Positions 1 through 6,159 of a stretch of DNA of 8,785 nt are shown one piece after another. Made by a program: the position numbers and the translations under genes. Source of the stretch: Bacillota bacterium. GTDB lineage: Bacteria; Bacillota; Limnochordia; JAAZLZ01. The stretch spans positions 1 through 8,785 of the forward strand of contig JAAZLZ010000202.1 in NCBI GenBank assembly GCA_012799075.1, written 5' to 3'. The notes beneath the pieces were generated by a model. The model was given only the letters and a program-made list of their open reading frames with translations. It did not search any database and was not told the DNA's origin. Within the stretch, counting starts at the first letter, position 1; each line of letters begins with the position of its first letter.

Positions 1-206
1 CGGATTTCGGCCAGGTCTTCCCAAATGATATGAAGGCCGCCGGCGCCCAAGAAGCGCCCCTCTTCTTCAATGACGGTAAACTCCCGCAAGCACTCATAAA
101 GCATATTGCGCGACCGGGGGAGCATCAGCCCCTTGGAAGCATAATCATTCACAAGAGCATGGATTTGCTCCACATCCGGCATCCTCGCTTTTCGAAATAC
201 AACCAT
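1..206 (-). CDS. GNAT N-acetyltransferase, ArgA-like (5' part only)
   Basis: This is the N-terminal 68 codons of a gene that runs off the left edge of the window. The product begins MVVFRKARMPDVEQIHALVN and continues with a segment rich in KGLMLPRS and ending GLHIIWEDLAEI. That layout (R-A-x-x-x-D near the start, then KGLMLPRS, then a LHxxWEDLAEIR-like strand leading toward the acetyl-CoA site) is what I recall from the short ArgA-type acetyltransferases of Clostridia, which acetylate glutamate or related amino acids in arginine synthesis. The acetyl-CoA binding motif (Q/RxxGxG/A) would lie beyond the window. The ATG at 206 is chosen because an AGGAAGGAA ribosome binding site lies just upstream. 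It follows the bactofilin-like gene by 22 bases and is probably cotranscribed. GNAT membership is firm; the substrate is inferred from similarity. Confidence 0.8.
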   Translation of the reverse strand, partial: MVVFRKARMPDVEQIHALVNDYASKGLMLPRSRNMLYECLREFTVIEEEGRFLGAGGLHIIWEDLAEI

Positions 207-228
207 GATTTCCTTCCTTCCCGCAAAC

Positions 229-1104
229 TTAATTGGTCGGCCGGGTGCCAAACCTGGTATCCAACACGGCACCTAGACCAAACAGAGCAGCAACAAGTCC
301 CAGGAGCCAGCCAAAGACCGGCAGGAAACGGACCAGGCTAAGCAGCACCACACCAACCAAAACCTCGACGATCATCCCCAACCGTCCCTCGCCTGTAATG
401 CGCCGACCGATAAATAGGGCAACCCCCGAATAGCCCAGCATCCACGCGGCAACTAGTGCGGCAAAGAGGACGATGATTAGGGGAATGCCCACAATGGTCA
501 AGATCAAGAAGATCATCCCCGGTACAAAGGCTAAAGCCAAGAGAAGGCCCATCAACAATGAGCGACCCGGCTGCTGGCCAACGGCAGCAGCCACATTATC
601 CAAGGCTTGGGGAAACAAGGCCCCCAACAGCACCGCCAAGGCAGTAATGGCTACTACGTTCATCCCATGCCAAAGGAAGCCCCAACGGGGATAGAAGGTG
701 AACCGGCCTCTCCCCCAGTGAAAATTCGGGAAGCCCATATCTACCGTCTTCCCCCGGACCAAGGCATCCGGATGGATTTCCACACCCCAGCCAATACCAG
801 TCACATCGCCATCAACCCTGGCCTTGGCTTCCAAGACGGCCCGTCCGCCAATGGCCACCACGTTGCCCCCTACCGGCCCATTAATCCAGCTGCCGCCGCC
901 GATTGCCACCACATCCTGCATCACCCGGCCATCGACCCGGGCGGTGCCGCCAATGACGACTACTGACCCATCCACCAGCATCTCTTCCGGGATGTGTACC
1001 GATGCACCAAAGCGGACTAGATCTCCCCGCTGATGCTCAATGGCCGCCGCGGCGGGCAGGGCTATCAGCAAGGACACAACCAGGGCCGCCACTAATTGCC
1101 TCAT
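229..1104 (-). CDS. Exported bactofilin-like (polymer-forming) membrane protein
   Basis: The product is 291 residues. It opens with a signal peptide or signal anchor (MRQLVAALVVSLLIALPAAA, residues 1-20). Residues 38-122 form a repeat region typical of a bactofilin-like beta-solenoid: VDGSVVVIGG, MQDVVAIGG, GGNVVAIGG and VDGDVTGIG recur about every 17-20 residues. The rest, from about residue 147, is hydrophobic with some four to five membrane spans, including a GIPLIIVLF segment. This matches the Firmicutes proteins annotated as polymer-forming cytoskeletal protein with a C-terminal DUF8173-type membrane region. The repeats would sit outside the cytoplasm if the signal peptide works. I chose the ATG at 1104, not the in-frame ATG at 1122, because AGGAGGT lies 6 bases upstream of 1104 and would fall inside the coding region if 1122 were used. 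It follows the folate gene by 14 bases. Function unknown; role in the envelope is inference. Confidence 0.82.
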   Translation of the reverse strand: MRQLVAALVVSLLIALPAAAAIEHQRGDLVRFGASVHIPEEMLVDGSVVVIGGTARVDGRVMQDVVAIGGGSWINGPVGGNVVAIGGRAVLEAKARVDGDVTGIGWGVEIHPDALVRGKTVDMGFPNFHWGRGRFTFYPRWGFLWHGMNVVAITALAVLLGALFPQALDNVAAAVGQQPGRSLLMGLLLALAFVPGMIFLILTIVGIPLIIVLFAALVAAWMLGYSGVALFIGRRITGEGRLGMIVEVLVGVVLLSLVRFLPVFGWLLGLVAALFGLGAVLDTRFGTRPTN

Positions 1105-1118
1105 GGTGCTACCTCCTA

Positions 1119-1685
1119 TCAAAACGTCAGGATCCCTTCGTCTGTAATCACCATATCCACTGGTATATCATACTCGCAAGCAGGCACCACATCAACTATT
1201 TGTTCGGCAAAGGCAATGCCGACTTTTAGGGCGCCGGGTCGAAGCCGGGGCAGGAGACGATCGTAGTATCCGCCTCCATAGCCGATCCGGTAGCCTTTCT
1301 TATCGAAGACCACCCCTGGCACAACAACTACGTCCAATTCGTCGATAGGAGCCAGCCGCAAGCGGCTCCGATCGGGTTCCAAAATGCCCCAGACACCCGG
1401 CACCAGCTCATCCCAGCTGGTTATCCAGCCGGGGATGAGCTCCCTGCTCTGCCGGTCAGTCACGGGAAGGGCCACCTGCTTGCCCTCTTTTAGGGCCCAG
1501 GCAGCCATCTCCTTGGTTTCAACCTCCGAAGCCATGCTGGCAAACAACATAACCTTCTTTGCTTCGACAAAGGCCGGCAGCTCTTCAAGCTGCCGGGCAA
1601 TAAGTCTGCTTTTCTCTTTCCTTGTGTTTGCGGGCAATGCATCCCGTTCCGCCAGCTTGGCCCGCCTAAGCTCCCCCTTATCCAA
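1119..1685 (-). CDS. fthC: 5-formyltetrahydrofolate cyclo-ligase
   Basis: This cytosolic enzyme converts 5-formyltetrahydrofolate to 5,10-methenyltetrahydrofolate with ATP, returning an inactive storage folate to one-carbon metabolism. The 188-residue length is normal for the family. Visible signatures are the N-terminal KxxLR-like helix with a following LAERDAL, the FASMASEVET segment (residues 48-57) that contributes to folate binding, and the hallmark VPGVVFDKKGYRIGYGGGYY followed by DR (residues 122-143) that forms the ATP/phosphate site. The C-terminal IPVDMVIT is also typical. The start is a TTG at 1685, supported by a GGGGGAGGG ribosome binding site six bases upstream; no ATG is nearby. 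The product is close to full length from this start. It may have its own promoter in the gap before it and is followed closely by the bactofilin-like gene. It has no functional link to the adjacent TRAP genes that I can see. Confidence 0.95.
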   Translation of the reverse strand: MDKGELRRAKLAERDALPANTRKEKSRLIARQLEELPAFVEAKKVMLFASMASEVETKEMAAWALKEGKQVALPVTDRQSRELIPGWITSWDELVPGVWGILEPDRSRLRLAPIDELDVVVVPGVVFDKKGYRIGYGGGYYDRLLPRLRPGALKVGIAFAEQIVDVVPACEYDIPVDMVITDEGILTF

Positions 1686-1714
1686 CAGCTTCCCTCCCCC
1701 TAAGTTCTAGAGCA

Positions 1715-1723
1715 ATTGTACCA
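1715..1723 (-). promoter_or_regulatory. Candidate extended -10 promoter for fthC
   Basis: On the minus strand this reads TGGTACAAT, an extended -10 element (TGn followed by TACAAT, five of six matches to TATAAT). No convincing -35 is seen 16-18 bases upstream, which is tolerated when the TGn extension is present. It predicts a transcript start near 1708, about 23 bases before the TTG start of the folate gene. Inferred from sequence alone. Confidence 0.45.
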
Positions 1724-1749
1724 TATTCCCCCTCCAAATCCACCCTATC

Positions 1750-1786
1750 CTTGGGCAAATGGGCATCCTACCCCTGGTAGCCCAAG
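1750..1786 (-). other. Weak inverted repeat at the dctM 3' end
   Basis: The 7-base arms CTTGGGC and GCCCAAG flank 23 bases, inside which a smaller TACC/GGTA stem can form. It overlaps the last codons and stop of dctM and lies just before the fthC promoter candidate. There is no T-run after it, so it is at best an mRNA 3'-end stabiliser or a weak terminator for the TRAP operon. Confidence 0.25.
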
Positions 1787-3060
1787 AGCCGCGGCAATAG
1801 GAGGACAGTGCCGGGGACGAAAGTGCAGAGAAGAAGGACTGCGATCATGACCACAACAAATGGCCAGATCTCCCGGATAACCTGGCTGAGGGGTATCTTG
1901 GCCAAACCGCTGACGATGAAGAGGCTGACTCCATAGGGGGGTGTGGAAAGCCCGATCATCAAGTTCAAGACAATGACGACGCCAAAATGGACCAGGTCGA
2001 TGCCCAGACCCTCCAGGATCGGAAGGAGGATGGGCACCACGATGAGCAGGACGACCATTGTATCGAGGAACAGACCCAAGATCAAGAATAGGATGTTGAT
2101 GGCCAGGAGCATCATCCATGATTGATCGACAATGCTGGAGTTCATGATGAAAGATGCGATCACCGTAGGAATCTGCTCCCGGGCAACCACGTAGCTGAAT
2201 AGAAAGGCAGTGGCAACAATAAATGATATGTAGCCTGTAGCCACAACCACATCCTGTAAAACCGCGTAGATCTTCCTTGGCCCTAAAGCCCCGAACCCAA
2301 AGACCGCAACCAAGGTGGCATAGATGGTTGTCACCGCGGCCGCCTCGGTGGGGGTAAACACCCCTCCGTAGATGCCCCAAAGGAGAATGACCGGGGTGAG
2401 CAAAGGAAAAAAAGCCTCGGTAAAGGACTTGATGAGTCTTGCCAGGCTAAAGGATTCACCGTGGGGATAGCCCCGTCTTCGGGCGATAAACGATACGTAG
2501 CCCATCATGCTAATTCCCAGCAACAACCCTGGGATGACCCCGCCGATGAACAGATAGCCGATGGAAGCACCCGAAAGCGTCGAATAGATGACCATGGGGA
2601 TGCTCGGAGGGATGATGGGGCCGATGGTGGCCGATGCGGCTGTGACCGCACAGCTGAAAGGCTTATCATAACCGGCATCGGTCATTGCTTTGATCTCCAT
2701 AATGCCCAAACCCGAGGCATCGGCCACTGCCGAACCGGTCATTCCGGAGAAAATAATCGATGCCACCACGTTCACATGGCCAAGGCCTCCTTGCAAGGAG
2801 CCCACCAGGCACTGGGAGAAATCAAAAATCCTTTCGGTGATCTCGCCCTCATTCATGATGCGGGCGGCCAAGATGAATAGGGGAACGGCGATAAGGACAA
2901 ACTCGTTTTCGAACTTGACCGCCATGCGGTCGACGATGACCGCAATATCGATCCCAGCCAGCAGGATATAGGCGACGGAGCTGCCCATAATGCCAAGGGC
3001 AATCGGGTACCCCAGGGCGAACATGCTGACAAACAAGGCTGCCCAGACAATTACAGCCAT
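1768..3060 (-). CDS. dctM: TRAP transporter large permease subunit, DctM family
   Basis: This is the large membrane subunit of a tripartite ATP-independent periplasmic-type transporter, which drives solute uptake with the sodium or proton gradient. The 430 residues and near-continuous hydrophobic segments (about 11-12 spans) fit the family. Clear signatures are ALGYPIALGIMGSS near the N-terminus (residues 15-28), FSGMTGSAVADASGLG (104-119) and ASATIGPIIPPSIPMVIY (142-159), the conserved re-entrant and ion-site region of DctM proteins. The C-terminal half repeats the pattern with GLFLDTMVVLL and LMIGLSTPPYGVSLF. The ATG at 3060 puts MAVIVWAALF at the usual family start, with GGGGTGAGG just upstream and 15 bases between the dctQ stop and this start. 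It is the last gene of the dctPQM operon. Substrate cannot be read from the permease. Confidence 0.97.
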   Translation of the reverse strand: MAVIVWAALFVSMFALGYPIALGIMGSSVAYILLAGIDIAVIVDRMAVKFENEFVLIAVPLFILAARIMNEGEITERIFDFSQCLVGSLQGGLGHVNVVASIIFSGMTGSAVADASGLGIMEIKAMTDAGYDKPFSCAVTAASATIGPIIPPSIPMVIYSTLSGASIGYLFIGGVIPGLLLGISMMGYVSFIARRRGYPHGESFSLARLIKSFTEAFFPLLTPVILLWGIYGGVFTPTEAAAVTTIYATLVAVFGFGALGPRKIYAVLQDVVVATGYISFIVATAFLFSYVVAREQIPTVIASFIMNSSIVDQSWMMLLAINILFLILGLFLDTMVVLLIVVPILLPILEGLGIDLVHFGVVIVLNLMIGLSTPPYGVSLFIVSGLAKIPLSQVIREIWPFVVVMIAVLLLCTFVPGTVLLLPRLLGYQG

Positions 3061-3075
3061 TTCCTCACCCCATTA

Positions 3076-3606
3076 TCATCGGGTCCCATCCCGGCCGAAG
3101 ACCATTTTGATGTCCCGGACGATGTGCCCGATATTATGGACGACGACGAGGGCCAAGAACAAGGGAAACACACCGAAGACATAAGTCCAGGGCAATTTCA
3201 AAGCAACGGTCTTAATCCGATAGGAAAAGAGCAGATAGTCCCAGGCAGGCCGGAGAATCAATAGAAACAAGACGGTAATGACGGTATTAAAACCGATATC
3301 ACATAGCTTTTGCAGCTCCAGGGGCATCTGGTTGTAGATGATGTCGAGTCTGACATGGTCCTGGGTGCGGACGGCGTGGGCGGCCCCCAAGTACAAGGTC
3401 CAGATGTAAGCGTAAATGGACAGTTCAAAGGGCCAGGTCAGGGGAGTGCCCAGTACGTACCGATAAAAAATCTGGACGATCAACGAAAAGACAACGATAA
3501 CAAGGCTCAAAACCGGGACGATGTCTTCAAGGAAATACAGTAGACCATTCCATATGAGCTGCAAGGCCCCCCAAGTATCCAGGGTCTTTTTGGGTTGTAT
3601 CCGCAT
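3076..3606 (-). CDS. dctQ: TRAP transporter small permease subunit, DctQ family
   Basis: The product is 176 residues with four predicted membrane spans (roughly 25-47, 58-78, 103-122 and 140-160), the standard DctQ layout. It partners the large permease DctM and is needed for transport, probably by stabilising DctM and helping dock the binding protein. Family signatures include FYRYVLGTPLTWPFELSIYA (residues 47-66, with the W-x-x-EL motif W58/E61) followed by LGAAHAVRTQDHVRLDII (73-90, with R80, H84 and D88). The ATG at 3606 is preceded by GGAGGTG at good spacing. It lies between dctP and dctM; a stable hairpin separates it from dctP. The 67-base dctP-dctQ gap is longer than the 15-base dctQ-dctM gap. 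Confidence 0.95.
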   Translation of the reverse strand: MRIQPKKTLDTWGALQLIWNGLLYFLEDIVPVLSLVIVVFSLIVQIFYRYVLGTPLTWPFELSIYAYIWTLYLGAAHAVRTQDHVRLDIIYNQMPLELQKLCDIGFNTVITVLFLLILRPAWDYLLFSYRIKTVALKLPWTYVFGVFPLFLALVVVHNIGHIVRDIKMVFGRDGTR

Positions 3607-3636
3607 GCAAGCACCTCCGCCGAAAAGTTATCCAGA

Positions 3637-3661
3637 AGGGCGGCAAAAGACTCGCCGCCCT
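3637..3661 (-). other. dctP-dctQ intercistronic hairpin
   Basis: An 8-bp perfect stem (AGGGCGGC pairing with GCCGCCCT) around a 9-base loop sits 12 bases after the dctP stop. No long T-run follows, so complete termination is unlikely. Such hairpins often protect the 3' end of the binding-protein message or cause partial termination so that dctP is made in excess over the permease genes; that role is inferred here. Confidence 0.6.
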
Positions 3662-3673
3662 CAAGGTGCCTTG

Positions 3674-4696
3674 CTACTGGGCCTTATAAAGGGCTTTGCC
3701 AGCATCCTGAATAGCCTCATAGGCCCCTTTGCCCCAGATATCCTCATATTTCTCATAGGTCCTCTTCATGTTCTCCATGAAGGCCTCTTTGTCCGGCATG
3801 ATGATCTTCAGCCCATGTTGGTTCTGGAACTTGGACAAGAGGCTGGCTTCCTGCTCCAAAACCAGCTCATTATTGTAATAGCGTCCAACCTCCAAGGCTT
3901 TCAGCATGATGGTCTTGTAGTCTTCGGGCATGGAATTCCAAAGCTTTTCGTTGATAGTGGGATTGACGATGGTCATTTGATGGTCGGTGAGGACGATATA
4001 GTCCGTCACTTCATAGAACTTATTGGCATCATCGGTGGGCAAGGGGTTGTCTTGGCCGTCGATGGTTCCTGTCTTCAAGGCCAGGTACACCTCCGTAAAG
4101 CCCAGTGGGGTTGGATTAGCTCCGAGCCCCCGCCCCACATCGATCCATGCTTCCGAACCAGGCATTCGCAGCTTGACGCCTTTCATGTCGGCTGGAGTCC
4201 TGACTTCACCAACGGATTTCTTCAAGTTGAGCTGTCTTGTTCCCAGATACCAAGAATCCAGGACCACAAGACCCGATCGCTTCCTTAGTTCTTCCCAGTA
4301 GGCCTTGCCAATGGGACCATTTAGCACATAATAGAGGTGATCAAGGTCCCGATAGGCGTAAGCCGCCTCCAAGACGCCGATCTCCGGATAGGGAACGATG
4401 TCCGAGTACCAGGAAGGAGATCCGTCGCACATGTCAATACTGCCCCTCATGGTGCCAAGGATCTGGGTCTTTTGATCGGCCAGCTGCCCGGAATGAAAAA
4501 CTTCAATTTTGATGTTGCCCCCGGAGAGTTCTTCAACAACTTCCGCGAATTTGTAAAAGCCTTGGGTCTGGGGCTGGGTGGGGGAAGCAACGGTGGCCAG
4601 CTTCAACGTGAACTTAGGGGCATCTTCCCCACAGGCGGCACCGACCGCGACCAACAGCATCACTAGTCCAACGAGGAGGATTCGTCCGGCTCTCAT
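3674..4696 (-). CDS. dctP: TRAP transporter solute-binding protein, DctP family
   Basis: This extracytoplasmic receptor binds the substrate and delivers it to DctQM. It is 340 residues, normal for the family. Residues 1-21 are a secretion signal (MRAGRILLVGLVMLLVAVGA), followed by AAC with Cys22 as the likely lipid-anchored residue; the -3 position is Gly rather than the usual Leu, so the lipobox is weak but allowed. Ligand-site residues are in place: Arg154 in GTRQLNL, Arg177 in GVKLRMPG, and Asn217 in TIDGQDNPLP. Arg177 and Asn217 are 40 apart, as I recall for Arg147 and Asn187 of Haemophilus SiaP, and Arg177 is the conserved residue that pairs with a carboxylate. This argues for a carboxylate or sugar-acid ligand but does not name it. 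The ATG at 4696 has AAGGAGGT seven bases upstream. First gene of the operon; no catabolic neighbour. Confidence 0.96.
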   Translation of the reverse strand: MRAGRILLVGLVMLLVAVGAACGEDAPKFTLKLATVASPTQPQTQGFYKFAEVVEELSGGNIKIEVFHSGQLADQKTQILGTMRGSIDMCDGSPSWYSDIVPYPEIGVLEAAYAYRDLDHLYYVLNGPIGKAYWEELRKRSGLVVLDSWYLGTRQLNLKKSVGEVRTPADMKGVKLRMPGSEAWIDVGRGLGANPTPLGFTEVYLALKTGTIDGQDNPLPTDDANKFYEVTDYIVLTDHQMTIVNPTINEKLWNSMPEDYKTIMLKALEVGRYYNNELVLEQEASLLSKFQNQHGLKIIMPDKEAFMENMKRTYEKYEDIWGKGAYEAIQDAGKALYKAQ

Positions 4697-4711
4697 CTTA
4701 CTACCTCCTTA

Positions 4712-4754
4712 GTGAAGCAGTTTTCCTTTGATAAGGCTTCCGTCCCCTCTTCAC
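4712..4754 (-). other. Possible leader stem before dctP
   Basis: On the minus strand GTGAAG (4754-4749) can pair with CTTCAC (4717-4712), which ends just before the dctP ribosome binding site. The same CTTC can instead pair within GAAGC/GCTTC (4740-4736 with 4718-4714). The pairings are short and the loop is long (31 bases), so a regulatory role is only a possibility. The upstream arm overlaps a second AGGAGGTG sequence that has no start codon at proper spacing. Confidence 0.2.
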
Positions 4755-4793
4755 CTCCTGGATAGACTTTTCCTTTGTATTCTTGCTATTGTG

Positions 4794-4810
4794 ATAATTC
4801 GACGCATTAT
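4794..4810. promoter_or_regulatory. 17-bp near-palindrome, candidate operator of the TRAP operon
   Basis: ATAATTCGACGCATTAT is symmetrical about its central A with seven of eight base pairs matching. It overlaps five bases of the -10 box and covers the predicted transcription start of dctP. That is a typical place and size for a dimeric repressor (GntR, LacI or similar) to block RNA polymerase. No regulator gene is present in the window, so the protein that would bind is unknown. Confidence 0.45.
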
Positions 4811-4811
4811 A
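4806..4811 (-). promoter_or_regulatory. -10 box of the dctPQM promoter
   Basis: The minus strand reads TATAAT, a perfect sigma-A -10 hexamer, 43 bases downstream of the ymfH terminator and before the first gene of the TRAP operon. The hexamer at 16-18 base spacing upstream is AAAAAA, CAAAAA or GCAAAA, so there is no recognisable -35; an activator or A-tract upstream contact may be needed. The implied start near 4799 gives a leader of about 100 bases. Confidence 0.55.
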
Positions 4812-4853
4812 TTCGATTCCTTTGGGATTTTTTGCTATGCCCGGGGCGGCAAC

Positions 4854-4878
4854 AAAAAAAGGGCCCCGGCAGGAGCCC
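4854..4878 (-). terminator. Rho-independent terminator of the ymfF-ymfH unit
   Basis: On the minus strand a 7-bp stem (GGGCTCC with GGGGCCC, one G-T pair) closes a TGCC loop and is followed at once by seven T residues. It begins 12 bases after the ymfH stop codon. This is a textbook intrinsic terminator and separates the peptidase genes from the TRAP operon. Confidence 0.92.
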
Positions 4879-4890
4879 AAGATCCCAAGC

Positions 4891-6159
4891 TTATTCCATC
4901 GGACGGATGATAGACGCGGCCGCGCCCTTTGGATCCAAGTGCCTCCAGCGCTCTTCCAAATCGGCCAGGGTAAGATCCTGAAGAACGTCCAGGTAGTCCC
5001 CGAGGGAGTTGCCTTCAAAGTGGCAGCCCAGCACACTGTTGGCCACATAATCTGAAGAATCAAAGGCATTGATCAAACGGCCGATGGTCTTCTTCCGCAG
5101 ACGTTCCAGTTCAGCCAGGGTTACCCCCTCATCCCGGGCCTTAGCCAGCCCTTCGGCGATTCTTTGGTAGAGGACGTCGGGGGCCTCCGTCTCCCCTTCG
5201 ATCATGGTAAAGCCAAAGTGTTCGCTGGCGTAGTAGCGAAGGCCGAATTGGTCATCGATCAAACCCGCTTCATAAAGTTCGCTGTACAGAGACGAGCTGC
5301 GCCCTAAAATGGCCTGGAGAAGCAGATTCGTTGCTGTCTCCCGGCGCAGGAGGTCCTTGCCCTTCAAAGGAGGACCCACCTCCTTGAAGCCAATGCCGAG
5401 GCGGGGCCTTGAGACAAGCATCTGGGTCTCCACCTGGGGACGATAGACCTCCGGGGGCTCGGTGGGCATGATCCGGCGGATTTCCCCCTGGGGTTCATAG
5501 CTTCGGCCCTGAAGGTCCTGGCGGACCCGCTTTGTCACTTCATCGGGGTCCACATCCCCCACTACACATACGGCCATGTTGGCCGGGTGATAGAAGGTGC
5601 GGTGGCAATCATACAGAAGTTCCGGGGTAATCTTCGCGATGGAGTCGACGGTTCCGCCGATTTCGATCCGGACCGGGTGACGTTGGAAAAGGCCCTGCAA
5701 GAGACTGCTGAACATCTTCCTTTCAGGATCGTCTTCAATCATCATCAATTCCTGCTGAATGATCCCCTTTTCTTTCTCCACGCTCTCCGGGGTGAAGTAG
5801 GGCTGTTGGACAAAATCCAGCAGCAGCTCAAAGCTTTCCCAGAAGCCCTCCGTTGCCGAGAACAAATAGGCGGTGACGGTGTAGCTGGTGTAGGCGTTGG
5901 CCGAGGCCCCCAGCTGGGAGAAGCGTTCAAAGGCGTTTCCCCATTCCTCATCAAACATCTTGTGTTCAAGGAAGTGGGCAATGCCTGCGGGCACAACGAC
6001 GCTTTCATCCTTGCCGGGAACGATGAACTCGTTATCAACGGAACCGTACTTAACGCCAACCACCGCATACTTCTTATTATACTTGCGCGGCAGAACAAAA
6101 ACGTCCATGCCCGAATCAACGGTCTGATGGTAGATATCTTTGAAGATGGCAACGGGCAT
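4891..6159 (-). CDS. ymfH: M16 zinc peptidase homologue, YmfH type (catalytic-site subunit)
   Basis: The product is 422 residues, the usual length of a two-domain M16B subunit. The zinc site is intact: HxxEH as H62-F-L-E65-H66 in GIAHFLEHKMF, with Glu130 and Glu137 seven residues apart in EKGIIQQEL as the downstream acidic residues, Glu137 being the likely third ligand. The next domain carries GHxxxP-like FYHPANMAVCVVGDV and, in the C-terminal half, GRSSSLYSELYEAGL. Databases call this family EF-P 5-aminopentanol modification-associated protein (spelled YfmH in NCBI naming); in Bacillus subtilis ymfH is linked to that elongation factor P modification. Whether it acts as a peptidase is unsettled as far as I know. 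Its ATG directly follows the ymfF TAG (TAGATG), with GGGAGGG upstream, so translation is probably coupled. It is followed by a strong terminator. No signal peptide: cytosolic. Confidence 0.92.
   Translation of the reverse strand: MPVAIFKDIYHQTVDSGMDVFVLPRKYNKKYAVVGVKYGSVDNEFIVPGKDESVVVPAGIAHFLEHKMFDEEWGNAFERFSQLGASANAYTSYTVTAYLFSATEGFWESFELLLDFVQQPYFTPESVEKEKGIIQQELMMIEDDPERKMFSSLLQGLFQRHPVRIEIGGTVDSIAKITPELLYDCHRTFYHPANMAVCVVGDVDPDEVTKRVRQDLQGRSYEPQGEIRRIMPTEPPEVYRPQVETQMLVSRPRLGIGFKEVGPPLKGKDLLRRETATNLLLQAILGRSSSLYSELYEAGLIDDQFGLRYYASEHFGFTMIEGETEAPDVLYQRIAEGLAKARDEGVTLAELERLRKKTIGRLINAFDSSDYVANSVLGCHFEGNSLGDYLDVLQDLTLADLEERWRHLDPKGAAASIIRPME

Noticed and set aside
1105..1122. Upstream ATG at 1122 as start of the bactofilin-like protein, overlapping the fthC stop
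   Set aside because: The AGGAGGT site would lie inside the coding sequence, no other ribosome binding site precedes 1122, and the signal peptide begins naturally at the ATG at 1104.
1745..2380. Minus-strand open frame of 211 codons in another frame within dctM
   Set aside because: It overlaps the conserved C-terminal half of DctM in a different frame and reads as a His/Pro/Arg/Gly-rich shadow.
3521..4288. Plus-strand open frame of 255 codons across dctQ and dctP
   Set aside because: It crosses two confirmed genes on the other strand, lacks a domain or convincing ribosome binding site, and its translation is low-complexity read-through of their codons.
4701..5069. Minus-strand frame of 122 codons over the ymfH end and the dctP leader, considered as a leader peptide gene
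   Set aside because: It runs through the ymfH 3' end, the terminator and the promoter, and the leader segment after the predicted start point has no ATG, GTG or TTG at a suitable distance from the upstream AGGAGGTG.
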